A stretch of 10,842 nt of DNA from Thoreauomyces humboldtii (taxonomy: Eukaryota > Chytridiomycota > Chytridiomycetes > Spizellomycetales > Powellomycetaceae), in assembly GCA_027596035.1 (NCBI GenBank), contig JADGJA010000778.1:1-10842 (forward strand). The letters are read 5' to 3'. Under the pieces are notes generated by a model. The model saw only the letters and a list, made by a program, of their open reading frames with translations. It did no database searches and was not told the DNA's origin. This document shows positions 1 to 8,073 of the stretch, in pieces. Both the position numbers and the translations under genes were made by a program. Within the stretch, counting starts at the first letter, position 1. Each line of letters opens with the position of its first letter.

Positions 1-111
1 GAGCGGGGGGGGGAGGCAGGAAGTGGACGGGCCTGCTCCCGCCCAGTGCAACAGTCGTAATCAGAAATACGACTTAGTTCGACTAAAGCCAATCAATCTC
101 TCTTTCCAAGC
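1..111. other. 3' flank of the MAG1-like gene
   Basis: This stretch lies downstream of the minus-strand glycosylase stop and contains a run of nine G at 5-13. It probably holds the 3' UTR and transcript end of that gene. I see no coding sequence in it. Confidence 0.4.
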
Positions 112-1316
112 TCAGCTGTCCCCTATCGTCTTCGTGTCAGCAACCGTCCACATGTAATAGCTGGCGATACTTCGCCAAGGCTCCCATATCCGCGCGGCTT
201 CGGTCATCTCGAGAGGCTACAAGAGGAAAGAATATCAGCCTCCGGTTGTGAGCTGTACGCGATGGCGATACAAGGGCAGCATACCGTTGGGAGGTACACC
301 TTGTTCCCTGCCTTCTTTGTGCCCTTCATGGAAAAATAGATTGACATGCCTTTGCGTATTCCAAGGTCCCCGCACGGCAGAATGTTGGGATGCCTTAGAT
401 CAAACATGAGGAACATGCTGACAGTCCACTGTCCTATCCCCCGAATACTTGTCAGGAGTTTGCTGATCTCATCATCGTCGAGAGTTTGAAGTATATGATT
501 GGACACGGATCCATCAATGAACTTGTCGGCTATTGCGTGGAGATACTCTGCCTGCTCGAGTGGTCAGGTTGCACAGCTACGGGTAACAGGAGGAGGAAGT
601 CCAAACAATCCTACCTTTCGGACCGACAATCCGGCCGTCCTGTACGTCGTGCCATCGATTGCACGGACTTGCGAGGGAGTGGGAAACCAGTCTGGATTGG
701 CAGCCGCTTCGCCCCATAGGAGTAGGAACTTTTTGAGTATTGAAGCTGCGGCTTTCCCGCTCAACTGCTGGTAGACGACTGCAGTGCAGAGAGCTTTAAA
801 AGCGTCCAGACCCCTGGGACGCGGCCGCTGTCCAGTCACCGCGTCCACCTCGGTCGTTTCCTCGAACATTCGACAAGGTTTCCCGGAAGCCTCGATGATC
901 TGCTTCAGACGGGGATCTTGACGATAGAGCTGGGCAAGCGCGGTAGTATAGTCGAAAGCGACCCGAGGGTCCGGCTTTATGGCGGCAGTATCCGCCGCCA
1001 AAGCTTTTGTAGCCATGGCAACATCACTGCAAGCGGGTGCATCGGTAGGCACCTCTTGCTTTACTGACCCATACGTCGGGTCGCTCAACGTCCCCAGGCC
1101 AGAAAGCTCTTCCAAGGGTGTGCCTATTTTCACTGAGATCAAGGCCTTCCGTTTTGCCGTCGGCTCCTCGAAGGCTGTAGGAATTTTGCGCTTGGTCGCT
1201 CTATACAGGAAATTGAGAACCGGTCCGTTTCTGTAACTACCCTCATATAGCCATTCGTCGTACCGGAAAGTTTCGGCAATGCCGGTAGCTAGGCGGTTCT
1301 GGCTGCGAGTGATCAT
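112..1316 (-). CDS. MAG1: DNA-3-methyladenine glycosylase, HhH-GPD superfamily (Mag1/AlkA type)
   Basis: Monofunctional base-excision-repair enzyme that removes alkylated purines such as 3-methyladenine from nuclear DNA (known for the family). Exons on the minus strand are 1316-615, 551-285 and 216-112; introns are 552-614 (63 bp, GTAGGA...GAGCAG) and 217-284 (68 bp, GTATGC...TTGTAG). The product is 357 residues. Seen in the sequence: VVYQQLSGKAA at about 180-190; the helix-hairpin-helix IRGIGQWTVSMF at about 270-281; the catalytic aspartate in PCGDLGIRKG at about residue 296; and the C-terminal WEPWRSIASYYMW in exon 3. Motifs run on across both splices (GLSVRK/AEYLH and YLPT/PLEM). Two KRK clusters at 42-44 and 55-57 look like a bipartite nuclear signal. 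The start is the first in-frame ATG of exon 1, but its context is weak and an out-of-frame ATG lies 19 nt upstream, so an earlier exon is possible. Function is secure; the N-terminus is less so. Confidence 0.95.
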
Positions 1317-1672
1317 GAATACGAGATGCTAACATATATGCGAGCCGAAAGCGTGTGAGAATGGGGTGTCAGTGCGACATTCAGGTTCGCTCGAGGTTCG
1401 CGTTGAGAGAAATCGGCCGTCGAGTCATGCACGCCTGCCTGCCTGGCAAGCTGTCCATTTCTCTCCCAGCTGCTGACCGACTGTCAGCCCAGTCGGCCCA
1501 GCCCGTCTGCCAGAAGGTCCCCTCACAGGCCCTCAGGGAGTGCGGTCATCGCATCCATCGCTTGCAGAAGTATCACATGGATACAATTGATGATATTTGC
1601 AAAGAAAACCGAATACGCGCGATACAAACAGCTAGAAGGCTTCTCTGCCAGCAGCCTATTTCCCGGTCATTC
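1317..1672. promoter_or_regulatory. Intergenic: MAG1 promoter and 3' end of the upstream gene
   Basis: This 356-bp gap separates two minus-strand genes, so it should hold the 3' UTR of the upstream gene and the promoter and leader of MAG1. A palindromic CATATATG at 1333-1340 sits about 20 bp before the MAG1 ATG and could act as a TATA-like element, but it also supplies an upstream ATG. CTGTCAGCCC at 1481-1490 recurs exactly at 3081-3090. I see no gene here. Confidence 0.5.
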
Positions 1673-2785
1673 CTACACATCGGCAGCAGCAGCAGCGAGC
1701 GCTCCCTGCTTGCCGCTCGCAGGACCCGCAGCATTACCCAATCCCACGGCTGCCATGACCTTTTTGCCAGCCTTCTTGACGATCCCATCCGATTTTGGAC
1801 TCTGGTTGGCAACCTTGAGTTCCGCATATTCTCCGATTCTTGGAAACGGGAACAGGAGAGGGGATGAGCATTCGAGTCTCTTTGGAGTTTAATTGGAATG
1901 GATACCACCCCTCCTCACTCACCTGACGGGGAAAGCATCGAGGTATCCGGTTCGTTTGTGGAATCGAGCAAGCTTCAACGTGATCCGCCATTCGGTCACT
2001 GCTAGTTCCGCCCGAAAGACGGTGTCGACGTCCTTGTGGGTGATGTACTCCATCGGTACTCCCGCCTGCAGAGAGGCGACGGCATCGTCGATGATGGAGA
2101 GATAGCCCGAGGTGCTGTGCTCGCGCAGGTACGGCGTACTGCGAGCTGGAGAAAAGTACAAGGCGTAGGTCAGGGCGTCGAGGCAGGGCCGACAGAGCGG
2201 GGTCCTGGGCACGGGAGTGATGACGGGAGGATGAGATGAGGTCCGGTCATGCTTGTTCTGGAGAGGTACGAGCTCCCCGAGCGTAGAAACGAGATCCTCG
2301 CGGTAGGAGATGAGTTTGCCGAGCTTGTTCTCGGAAGACTGCGAGAAACGCTTCTTGAAGGCCCGGATGTAAACGTCCGGGTGCTGCTTCCCTGCCAGGG
2401 ACCCTTTGTTCAGGTAAGCCGTCTTCTGGTTGCGACGGTCCCGGATGCTTTTCGCAGATTCCACCGGAACGACCTCTGCGTCCGCGGTCAATTGGGCAGA
2501 AGCGTTGGGAACGAGGGGATTCGCGGAAGCGACCGTTTCCGTGTCTATGATCTCTTCCTCTTGCTCATGGTTGTTGGAGCGTAGGAAAGATGGGATGGCG
2601 TTCAGAGGATTGGGTATGGCTGAGCGGGTCTGCTCAAGCAATGTTGGAGGAATGGTCGTGGAAGCTACCCGAGTTGCTGGTTCTTCCGGATTCTCCTCGG
2701 CACGCCGCTCGGCCAGCACTTTCCAGATGCAGCTGCAAGGAGCCGTGGTGGTGGGACGGAGAGAAGGGACTGTTTGTTTGGTCAT
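1673..2785 (-). CDS. Uncharacterised two-exon protein
   Basis: I do not recognise this family. Exons on the minus strand are 2785-1923 and 1838-1673, joined across an 84-bp GTGAGT...CCAAG intron (1839-1922) that splits an Arg codon. The product is 342 residues. Without the splice the frame meets a stop at the donor; with it the protein runs on as IGEYAELKVANQ and ends in an Ala-rich GALAAAAADV tail. Residues 1-110 are Ser/Thr/Pro-rich and probably disordered, with an acidic EQEEEIIDTE stretch at about 75-84. A basic segment follows (SIRDRRNQK, AFKKRF). The part from about 210 to 310 looks ordered and helical and includes a CRPC pair. The start is the first ATG in the open frame, with A at -3 and a CT-rich leader upstream; the longer open frame has no earlier ATG. 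There is no clear signal peptide or membrane segment. Gene reality is supported by frame length and splice-phase fit; function is unknown. Confidence 0.75.
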
Positions 2786-2822
2786 GATCGGTAAGCGAAG
2801 TGATGAGATACGCAAAGACAAG

Positions 2823-2843
2823 GAGGATGAGGATGAGGATGAG
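2823..2843. repeat. (GAGGAT)3 hexamer repeat
   Basis: Three perfect GAGGAT units followed by GAG. On the sense strand of the 1673-2785 gene this is a CT-rich tract 38-58 nt upstream of the ATG, in the likely 5' leader. Pyrimidine-rich leaders are common in fungal genes and often mark transcription starts. Confidence 0.7.
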
Positions 2844-3066
2844 TGAAGGAGGATGGAGCGCTTGAGCAAGGACTCTTGTATCGAAACCCTGGAGAACGCG
2901 GACGAATTCAAGGATGGACCATTGATGACCTCACCACCCCTTATGACATGTGAGTGCGAGACCAGGTGCTTGCTACAGTTGTAATGACGACGGGCTGGCA
3001 GTGCGAAGGGAGCTGAATGATGGATGATGGAGGCGTGCGTGCTGTCCAATGCGGGAACACAACCCC

Positions 3067-3098
3067 GTCAGTCTGTCAGTCTGTCAGCCCGTCACTCG
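3067..3098. repeat. 8-bp tandem repeat, GTCA core
   Basis: Four units of period 8: GTCAGTCT at 3067 and 3075, GTCAGCCC at 3083, and GTCACTCG at 3091. GTCTGTCA follows at 3099. The units lie about 280 bp upstream of the unknown gene and about 340 bp upstream of VID30. Regulatory use is only a guess. Confidence 0.75.
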
Positions 3099-3184
3099 GT
3101 CTGTCATGATGTGTCACACGTCCAGTCTGCGCGTGGACTTAGGGGTAGGGCTGAGGCTTCGGTGACCACGGTACTCTATGATAC

Positions 3185-3267
3185 AAGTATGCGATGCGTA
3201 TGCGCTACTCTATCCTTACTTTGGGCATCCTTACTTTGGGTAAGTAAGGGTATCAGAAGTATGCGAT
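3185..3267. repeat. Exact 11-nt direct repeat AAGTATGCGAT
   Basis: AAGTATGCGAT occurs at 3185-3195 and again at 3257-3267, flanking the 15-bp duplication and hairpin. A related AAGTATGCAAT lies at 3529-3539, inside the first VID30 intron. Confidence 0.6.
3212..3250. repeat. 15-bp tandem duplication and hairpin in the VID30 promoter
   Basis: ATCCTTACTTTGGG occurs at 3212-3225 and 3227-3240, a 15-bp period. The second copy's CCTTACTT (3229-3236) is answered by AAGTAAGG (3242-3249), giving an 8-bp perfect inverted repeat around a 5-nt loop. It lies about 185 bp upstream of the VID30 ATG. It may be a protein-binding site; no T-run follows that would suggest a terminator. Confidence 0.7.
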
Positions 3268-3361
3268 ATGATACATGTGCTTTGCAATCTTTCTGTAGCC
3301 AATCGATTTCACTCATACGGTTGAAAGAATCCAAGTCATCAAGCAGACGATCCGTATCCGC

Positions 3362-3366
3362 CCAAT
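3362..3366 (+). promoter_or_regulatory. CCAAT box upstream of VID30
   Basis: CCAATCA starts here, 72 bp upstream of the proposed VID30 ATG, a typical position for the CCAAT-binding (HAP) complex. A second CCAAT lies at 3299-3303. The motif is short, so confidence is modest. Confidence 0.35.
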
Positions 3367-3433
3367 CAGCAGCTTTGGCTCGCTTCAGTCGTTGCGTTCC
3401 AGTCGAAACGCACTACACCTCAAATCTCGTCCA

Positions 3434-5690
3434 ATGACCAACACCAACACTTCCCAGGGGCCCGCACGTCGATCCACTGCTTTACCAATCGGTCCTGCGT
3501 AAGCGCTCCTCCGCTCGGTCTCTTTCAGAAGTATGCAATCAAAAGCGGAGGTATTTACTTCCTTCGGGCTTTCCCCGCCAGGTCCGTCAGCGACACGATT
3601 GTACCCACACTCGCGAGCGAAGCCGGCGCCGCGGCCGGCATGGATTCGAGCGCACCTTCCGTGAGGAGCAAAGGGGGCCGGAATAGTCCACCAAACTACC
3701 TCTCGGACGCTTTGGAAATTCCAGCCTCCGGCAAGGACTCCACGCCACATCGGCGAACGCCGCTCTTTGCATTGCTGCCTTCTACCGCCTTCGGCAAAGC
3801 GAGCAGCGGCTCTCCGCAAACAGCCGAGCAGCCCGATTCCGGAGTTACCGGCAAAGCTGATACACAAGCGGATGCGGCCGGTGGTCCTGCAACCACCGTT
3901 GCGCCGAAGACTCTGAACCTACCTACGCAGTGGAATGCTCGGGACAAATGCACGTCATTAGAGCTCTCTACGGGAGGTCAACGTGTCACTTACACCGGTG
4001 GGTACATGGAATCCTCCCTCTTCCGCTCTACATGGAACTCCGATTTCTGATTCTCGACGGTTTCTTTACACATCAGGGCCAGGCCAGCTGGACACACACG
4101 CCGCTGCTGTCAGGTCAAATCACCCCATCCCACCACAATGCGGCCTGGTACGTACGCGGCACGCTACGAAAATCTTCCATAGCCGCTTCATGAGATCTCT
4201 GATGGCGCGCCGGTTTTGTAGTTCTATTACGAAGTGAAGATCATTAGCAAAGGGCGGGACGGTTACATAGGGATAGGCCTTTGCACTCAAGGCGTCCTCT
4301 TGACTCGCTTGCCAGGTACCGTTACCTCCATCCATATGCACGCTACAACCGTTTCTTACCAACTCTATGGTCGGAAAATAGGCTGGGAGGATCACTCCTG
4401 GGGATACCACGGGGACGATGGGCATTCCTTCTGTTGCTCGGGAACAGGGCGCGCGTACGGTCCAGTCTTTACCACTGGCGACGTGATCGGATGCGTCGTC
4501 AATTTCATGAACAAAACCATCTCCTTCACGAAAAATGGGGTTTGGCTGGGGCCCGCGGTCAAAAACGTGGCGGAGCTCAGCAATCCTGAAAAACATCTGT
4601 ATCCTTCTGTCGGTCTACGGACGCCTGGAGAGATCGTTGAAGCAAACTTTGGACAGCATAAATTCAGGTTCGACATCGACCATCATTATAAGGTTTATAT
4701 TTCGCGGGGACTTTTTCTGCTGGTTATGCGCAAAAGCTGATTCTTTGTTCAGGAGGAAAAGGCGCGGCTGTGGCAGGAGATCAATGCTGCCCCTCTCCCC
4801 CCAATCAGCTTACCGACCGTGCAAGAAAAAGGCCAAAGTTCGGGACGAATCAACCCGCTCATCCTGTCCTACCTGATACACCACGGGTTTTGCGAAACAG
4901 CAGCAAGCTTCCATGCGAGCACTGCATCCGCAGCTGGTGAAGACGGCCCCGCATTACCACAATCACAATCTCAGGAGGCCGATTCGTTTGACAAAAGCGA
5001 TATTCTGCAACGTCAAGGTTAGCCTTCTTTCGAAAGGCCATGTTGATCGAGCCAGTCCATTTTCGCTGATCCCAATTCGAATTGTTCCAGCCATCCGAAA
5101 TGCCATTTTGACAGGAAAGCTGGAGGAAGCGGTTGATCTGTTGGACAGCCACTACCCTTCCATCATGCAGCAAAACCGGCATGTAGCGTTCCAGCTCAAA
5201 AGTCAACGGTTTATCGAGCTGATGAGATCGATCAACTCGACGGATGAGGAGGGGGATGCCATGGAACTCGACGAGCCACGAGATCCTGCAGACAAGCTTC
5301 GAAGTGCTGTGCAACACGGGCAAGATATGCATGGGGAGTTCGGTGGCGTTGGCAATTCCCAGGTTCAGGCTGCATTAGTGGTGAGTCGGCCGCCACCCTT
5401 GCGGTAGTCCCCATGTTGATTTCTACTGACCAAGTGGCCTGTTTCAGGAAACGTACTCGCTCCTTGCGTACGCGGAGCCCAGCAGCAGCTCGGTCGCCTA
5501 CCTACTCGATCCAGCCAACCGTACATTGGTGGCTGATGTTGTTAATCGGGCCATCCTGGTCTCCCAGAAGCGTCCGGCTGTGCCAGCCATCGAGACCATA
5601 TATAGGCAAGCGTCTGTGGTGGTGCGCGAGCTCCTCAATAATGGGAACGGGGCTGCAGCGTTCATCCGAGCGAAGGAGTGTTTGGTGTGA
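3434..5690 (+). CDS. VID30: RanBPM/Gid1 (Vid30) homolog: SPRY-LisH-CTLH-CRA scaffold of the GID/CTLH ubiquitin ligase
   Basis: Scaffold and substrate-receptor-binding subunit of the GID/CTLH E3 ligase, which in yeast degrades gluconeogenic enzymes (known for the family). Exons: 3434-3498, 3582-3997, 4077-4147, 4222-4315, 4382-4692, 4753-5017, 5091-5380, 5448-5690; seven introns of 60-83 bp; 584 residues. The SPRY domain (about 130-325) has [54 protein letters not shown] and EANFGQHKF. LisH is at about 350-376 ([20 protein letters not shown]), CTLH at about 400-456 ([22 protein letters not shown]) and CRA from there to the end. The N-terminal ~130 residues are low-complexity. Every internal junction restores a family motif in phase. 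Exon 1 is less sure: a start at 3640 would drop 41 residues, and acceptors at 3581 and 3590 both keep frame. The 66-bp intron at 4316-4381 has no in-frame stop. Convergent with HER2. Confidence 0.96.
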
Positions 5691-5783
5691 GAGCCTGGAG
5701 AGGATCCACAGCTGTAAATATTTTCAATTGTTTCTTGCCTATCCTCCCTTCTACCACCGCCGTGGTTGCTAATAACGTGGGTG
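5691..5783. terminator. Short convergent 3' region between VID30 and HER2
   Basis: Only 93 bp separate the stop codons of the two converging genes. An AT-rich block at about 5714-5730 (GTAAATATTTTCAATTG) could supply poly(A) signals on either strand. The 3' UTRs of the two transcripts probably overlap. No single poly(A) site can be assigned from sequence alone. Confidence 0.45.
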
Positions 5784-7811
5784 CTAACTACAAGCGACCT
5801 GAAATGGTTCCCATCCACCCTCAAGTATTTCACCAACGGCCAAAACCGTGTCATCATCCCCGTACTGTCCGATCAACTGCACCCCCACACTCTCCCCCCC
5901 TTCCGTCCGCCCGAATGGCACCGCGAGCGCGGGTAGACCTGCCAGCGATGCCGGCACGGTCATAGCGTCGTTCGTACATTCCCCGACGGACGAGTATCGC
6001 GTGGCCGTCGCAAGCAGAGGTGCAGGTGTGATCGCAGATGGCGTCAAGAGAACGTGAATGGTTTGCGAGGACGAAGTCGATGACGAAGCGGTTTCGTATG
6101 AAGCTGGATGCAAGGGATTCTTGCCAGCAAAAACGCGGTCAAAGTCGGCTTGCACCAGTCGACGGATCTTTTGCGCCTGCTGGAAGTAGCTTGTGTAGGA
6201 ACTGTGAAGGGTTGAAGAAGATGTAAATTAGCGACCAAGTGGAAAGCATCGTGCAAGACGTGCGTACTTTGCTTGCAGGACGAATGTGCCCAACATGATC
6301 CTTCGCTGCACCTCATCTCCGAAACCTTCGGTCCTGGTCGTCGCATACAGTGGGGTTCCGTTCTGTCGAGGAGTTTGGGAGCGATGACCTGCAGAAGAGC
6401 GTGTGACGAGGATGTTGTCTAACGGAAAGTCGTAGACGAACTTACCGTAGCGCACGCCATCGAATTTGGCAAGGTTTGAAGAAGCTTCGGCGGGGGCTAT
6501 CACATAGTATGCGGCAAGAGCGTTCTGAGTCTGGGGCAGAGATACAGGCAGGATCGTTGCGCCGCGCGCTTCGAGGTAGCGAGCGGCCGCGTTCCACGCC
6601 TGCATTACAGAAGACGCCAGTCCATCAACATGGTATTCCTTGGGTATCCCAACCCTCATTCCTTTCAAGTCTTTGAGGTGAATTCGTGGTTGAGAAGGGA
6701 AATTCACAGAGGTTGGATCTTGGTCATCGTGGCATGCAAGCACCTCTGACTCGTAGGTTTGAGCTTCGAAGTGTTGAAGTGCGGCGAGGTCGATGCTTGA
6801 TGTCACGCACCGTACAAGGTCCTTGCGTCGGTGACGCTTCTCGTGAGTGTTCCAACCGTATCGAGCGAGCTTGCATAGGCGACAAGGCCGTTTCGCGAGT
6901 ACCGTCCATATGACGGCTTGAACCCGACCACTCCAGTGTACGCGGCGGGCGTGCGAACGCTTCCACCGGTATCTGAGCCAAGGGCACTATCTCGAACGGG
7001 TTTCAGAACGTTGTAGATACTGAGATGCGTTGCAGGTAACTGCGAGGGCACTCACGCGAAGCACATGCCCGACGCGACGGCCGCGGCACTGCCACCCGAG
7101 CTACCACCAGCGACGCGCGCTCCTCCAGAAGTAGTTCGCGGGTTAATCGTGGGGCCGTGGTGACTGTGTACGTTCGCTGACCTGGAATTTACGTTCCGCT
7201 CCCGTCAGGAAACGCCATCCGCGTACAGCAAGACATGGAAGGCTTCCTCCTCACCCCATGCCGAACTCATCCATATTGGCCTTTCCAATCAAAATCGCGC
7301 CCTTTTCTTTCAATAGTCGAACCACTGTGGCATCATTGGGTGCCTGAAAGTCTGGTTCACAATCTCAGCTTCGAGCGTGAGGCTCACCACCAAGGTCTCG
7401 GTTCCTGATGGTACCTTCTAGCATCATGGAGCTGCAGGTGGTCGTCATCTCGGTGGTGCAGATGTTGGCCTTGATCGCTAGCGGAAGTCCATCCAGAGGT
7501 CCCTTTTCTTTCCCGGCGTTCCACCGCTTCCGCGAAGCTTCCGAGGCAATTTGCGCGGATTTTTGGGGAGTAACTTCAGAGAGGGCGTTGATGCTTGCAT
7601 TACAGGCCTTGATCGCCTCGAACGCACTTTCCACCGTGGGGGAATATGCTGGTCGAACGACAGAGTCTTTGAGATTATGGTATGTTGAGAAGCCTGCAAC
7701 CGGAATTGTAGCAGGAAAAAGATGGCAACGGTTTCGCTTGACCAAACGAGCTGTTCTGCATGAGGTTCGTGACACTGTTGCCTTCGCCGCTAAAGGTATA
7801 GAAGAAGTCAT
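5784..7811 (-). CDS. HER2: Mitochondrial glutamyl-tRNA(Gln) amidotransferase subunit A
   Basis: Amidase-family glutaminase subunit that, with GatB and GatF/GatC-type partners, converts Glu-tRNA(Gln) to Gln-tRNA(Gln) in mitochondria. Minus-strand exons: 7811-7415, 7351-7255, 7181-7056, 6986-6811, 6763-6446, 6388-6268, 6201-5784; introns of 63, 73, 69, 47, 57 and 66 bp; 550 residues. The catalytic triad is present: Lys114 (PLAIKANIC), cis-Ser192 ([14 protein letters not shown]) and nucleophile Ser216 ([13 protein letters not shown]), with the usual 24-residue spacing between the serines. Also seen: [45 protein letters not shown], and the C-terminal [15 protein letters not shown]. The first ~45 residues are rich in Arg, Ser and Thr with no acidic residue, like a mitochondrial presequence, which supports the ATG at 7811. 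The frame also stays open to an ATG at 8108. The weakest junction is the 47-bp intron 6764-6810 (GTGCGT donor), which leaves about seven extra residues before [10 protein letters not shown]. Confidence 0.96.
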
Positions 7812-7934
7812 GTAGTCGATGTGCCTATGCCTATGCCAGATCGATTTCAGAATGTCGAGCAAAGGAAAGTCAGAGTCCAAACAGCTGGCATTTTGCTGTC
7901 GACGCGACTTCACACCGCCAGCCTGCAGGCCGAA

Positions 7935-8073
7935 ATTGGACGACGAGAGCGATTGGACGACGTTTTCCTGTGACTCACGTCCGTGTACTGCGCTGGGGGA
8001 ATCCTGAGCGGGTGGGTACTGCTCTACTGGGATGCTTTCTCGGTCACTGCTGGACGGTGACCGACGTGATTGG
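7935..8073 (-). promoter_or_regulatory. Three CCAAT boxes upstream of HER2
   Basis: Read on the minus strand, CCAAT occurs at 7935-7939, 7952-7956 and 8069-8073, about 125-260 bp before the HER2 ATG; the last is CCAATCA. The CCAAT-binding HAP complex is known to drive nuclear genes for mitochondrial function in fungi, so the set fits the gene. Site function is inferred. Confidence 0.4.
7971..7977. promoter_or_regulatory. TGACTCA, Gcn4/Cpc1-type site upstream of HER2
   Basis: A perfect TGACTCA lies 160 bp upstream of the HER2 ATG. This is the consensus of the amino-acid-control bZIP factor Gcn4/Cpc1, whose targets include tRNA-charging genes. A 7-bp match can occur by chance, and another copy lies at 10366-10372 inside the tentative small gene. 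Confidence 0.35.

Larger units (their letters stand above)
2786..3433. promoter_or_regulatory. Divergent promoter region between the unknown gene and VID30
   Basis: This 648-bp gap lies between two gene starts on opposite strands, so it should contain both promoters. Read on the minus strand, its left end is a pyrimidine-rich leader. The middle holds an 8-bp tandem repeat, a 15-bp duplication and a hairpin. CCAAT occurs at 3046-3050, 3299-3303 and 3362-3366. I see no convincing coding exon here. Confidence 0.6.

Noticed and set aside
1355..1867. 170-codon plus-strand open frame
   Set aside because: It runs over the MAG1 promoter and the second exon of the unknown minus-strand gene, shows no family features, and conflicts with a phase-perfect splice on the other strand.
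2430..2846. 138-codon plus-strand frame ending in an Asp/Glu-rich tail
   Set aside because: The acidic tail is the plus-strand reading of the GAGGAT hexamer repeat, and the rest is antisense to the unknown gene's first exon.
1919..3049. Longer N-terminus for the unknown gene starting at 3049
   Set aside because: The codon there is TTG, not ATG, and the extra residues are a Ser-rich reading of the CT-rich leader. The first ATG is at 2785.
3499..3528. 30-bp intron at the start of VID30 (GTAAGC...TTTCAG)
   Set aside because: It is shorter than any other intron here and puts the next exon out of frame. The 83-bp alternative keeps frame.
3385..3867. 160-codon minus-strand open frame opposite VID30 exons 1-2
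   Set aside because: It shows no motifs, sits over the supported VID30 start region, and is explained as the GC-rich antisense of a low-complexity N-terminus.
7352..7414. HER2 acceptor at TTTCAG before GCACCCAATGAT
   Set aside because: It is out of phase with every available donor. The acceptor five codon-bases earlier (AACCAG, ending at 7352) gives an in-phase [11 protein letters not shown], which matches the family.
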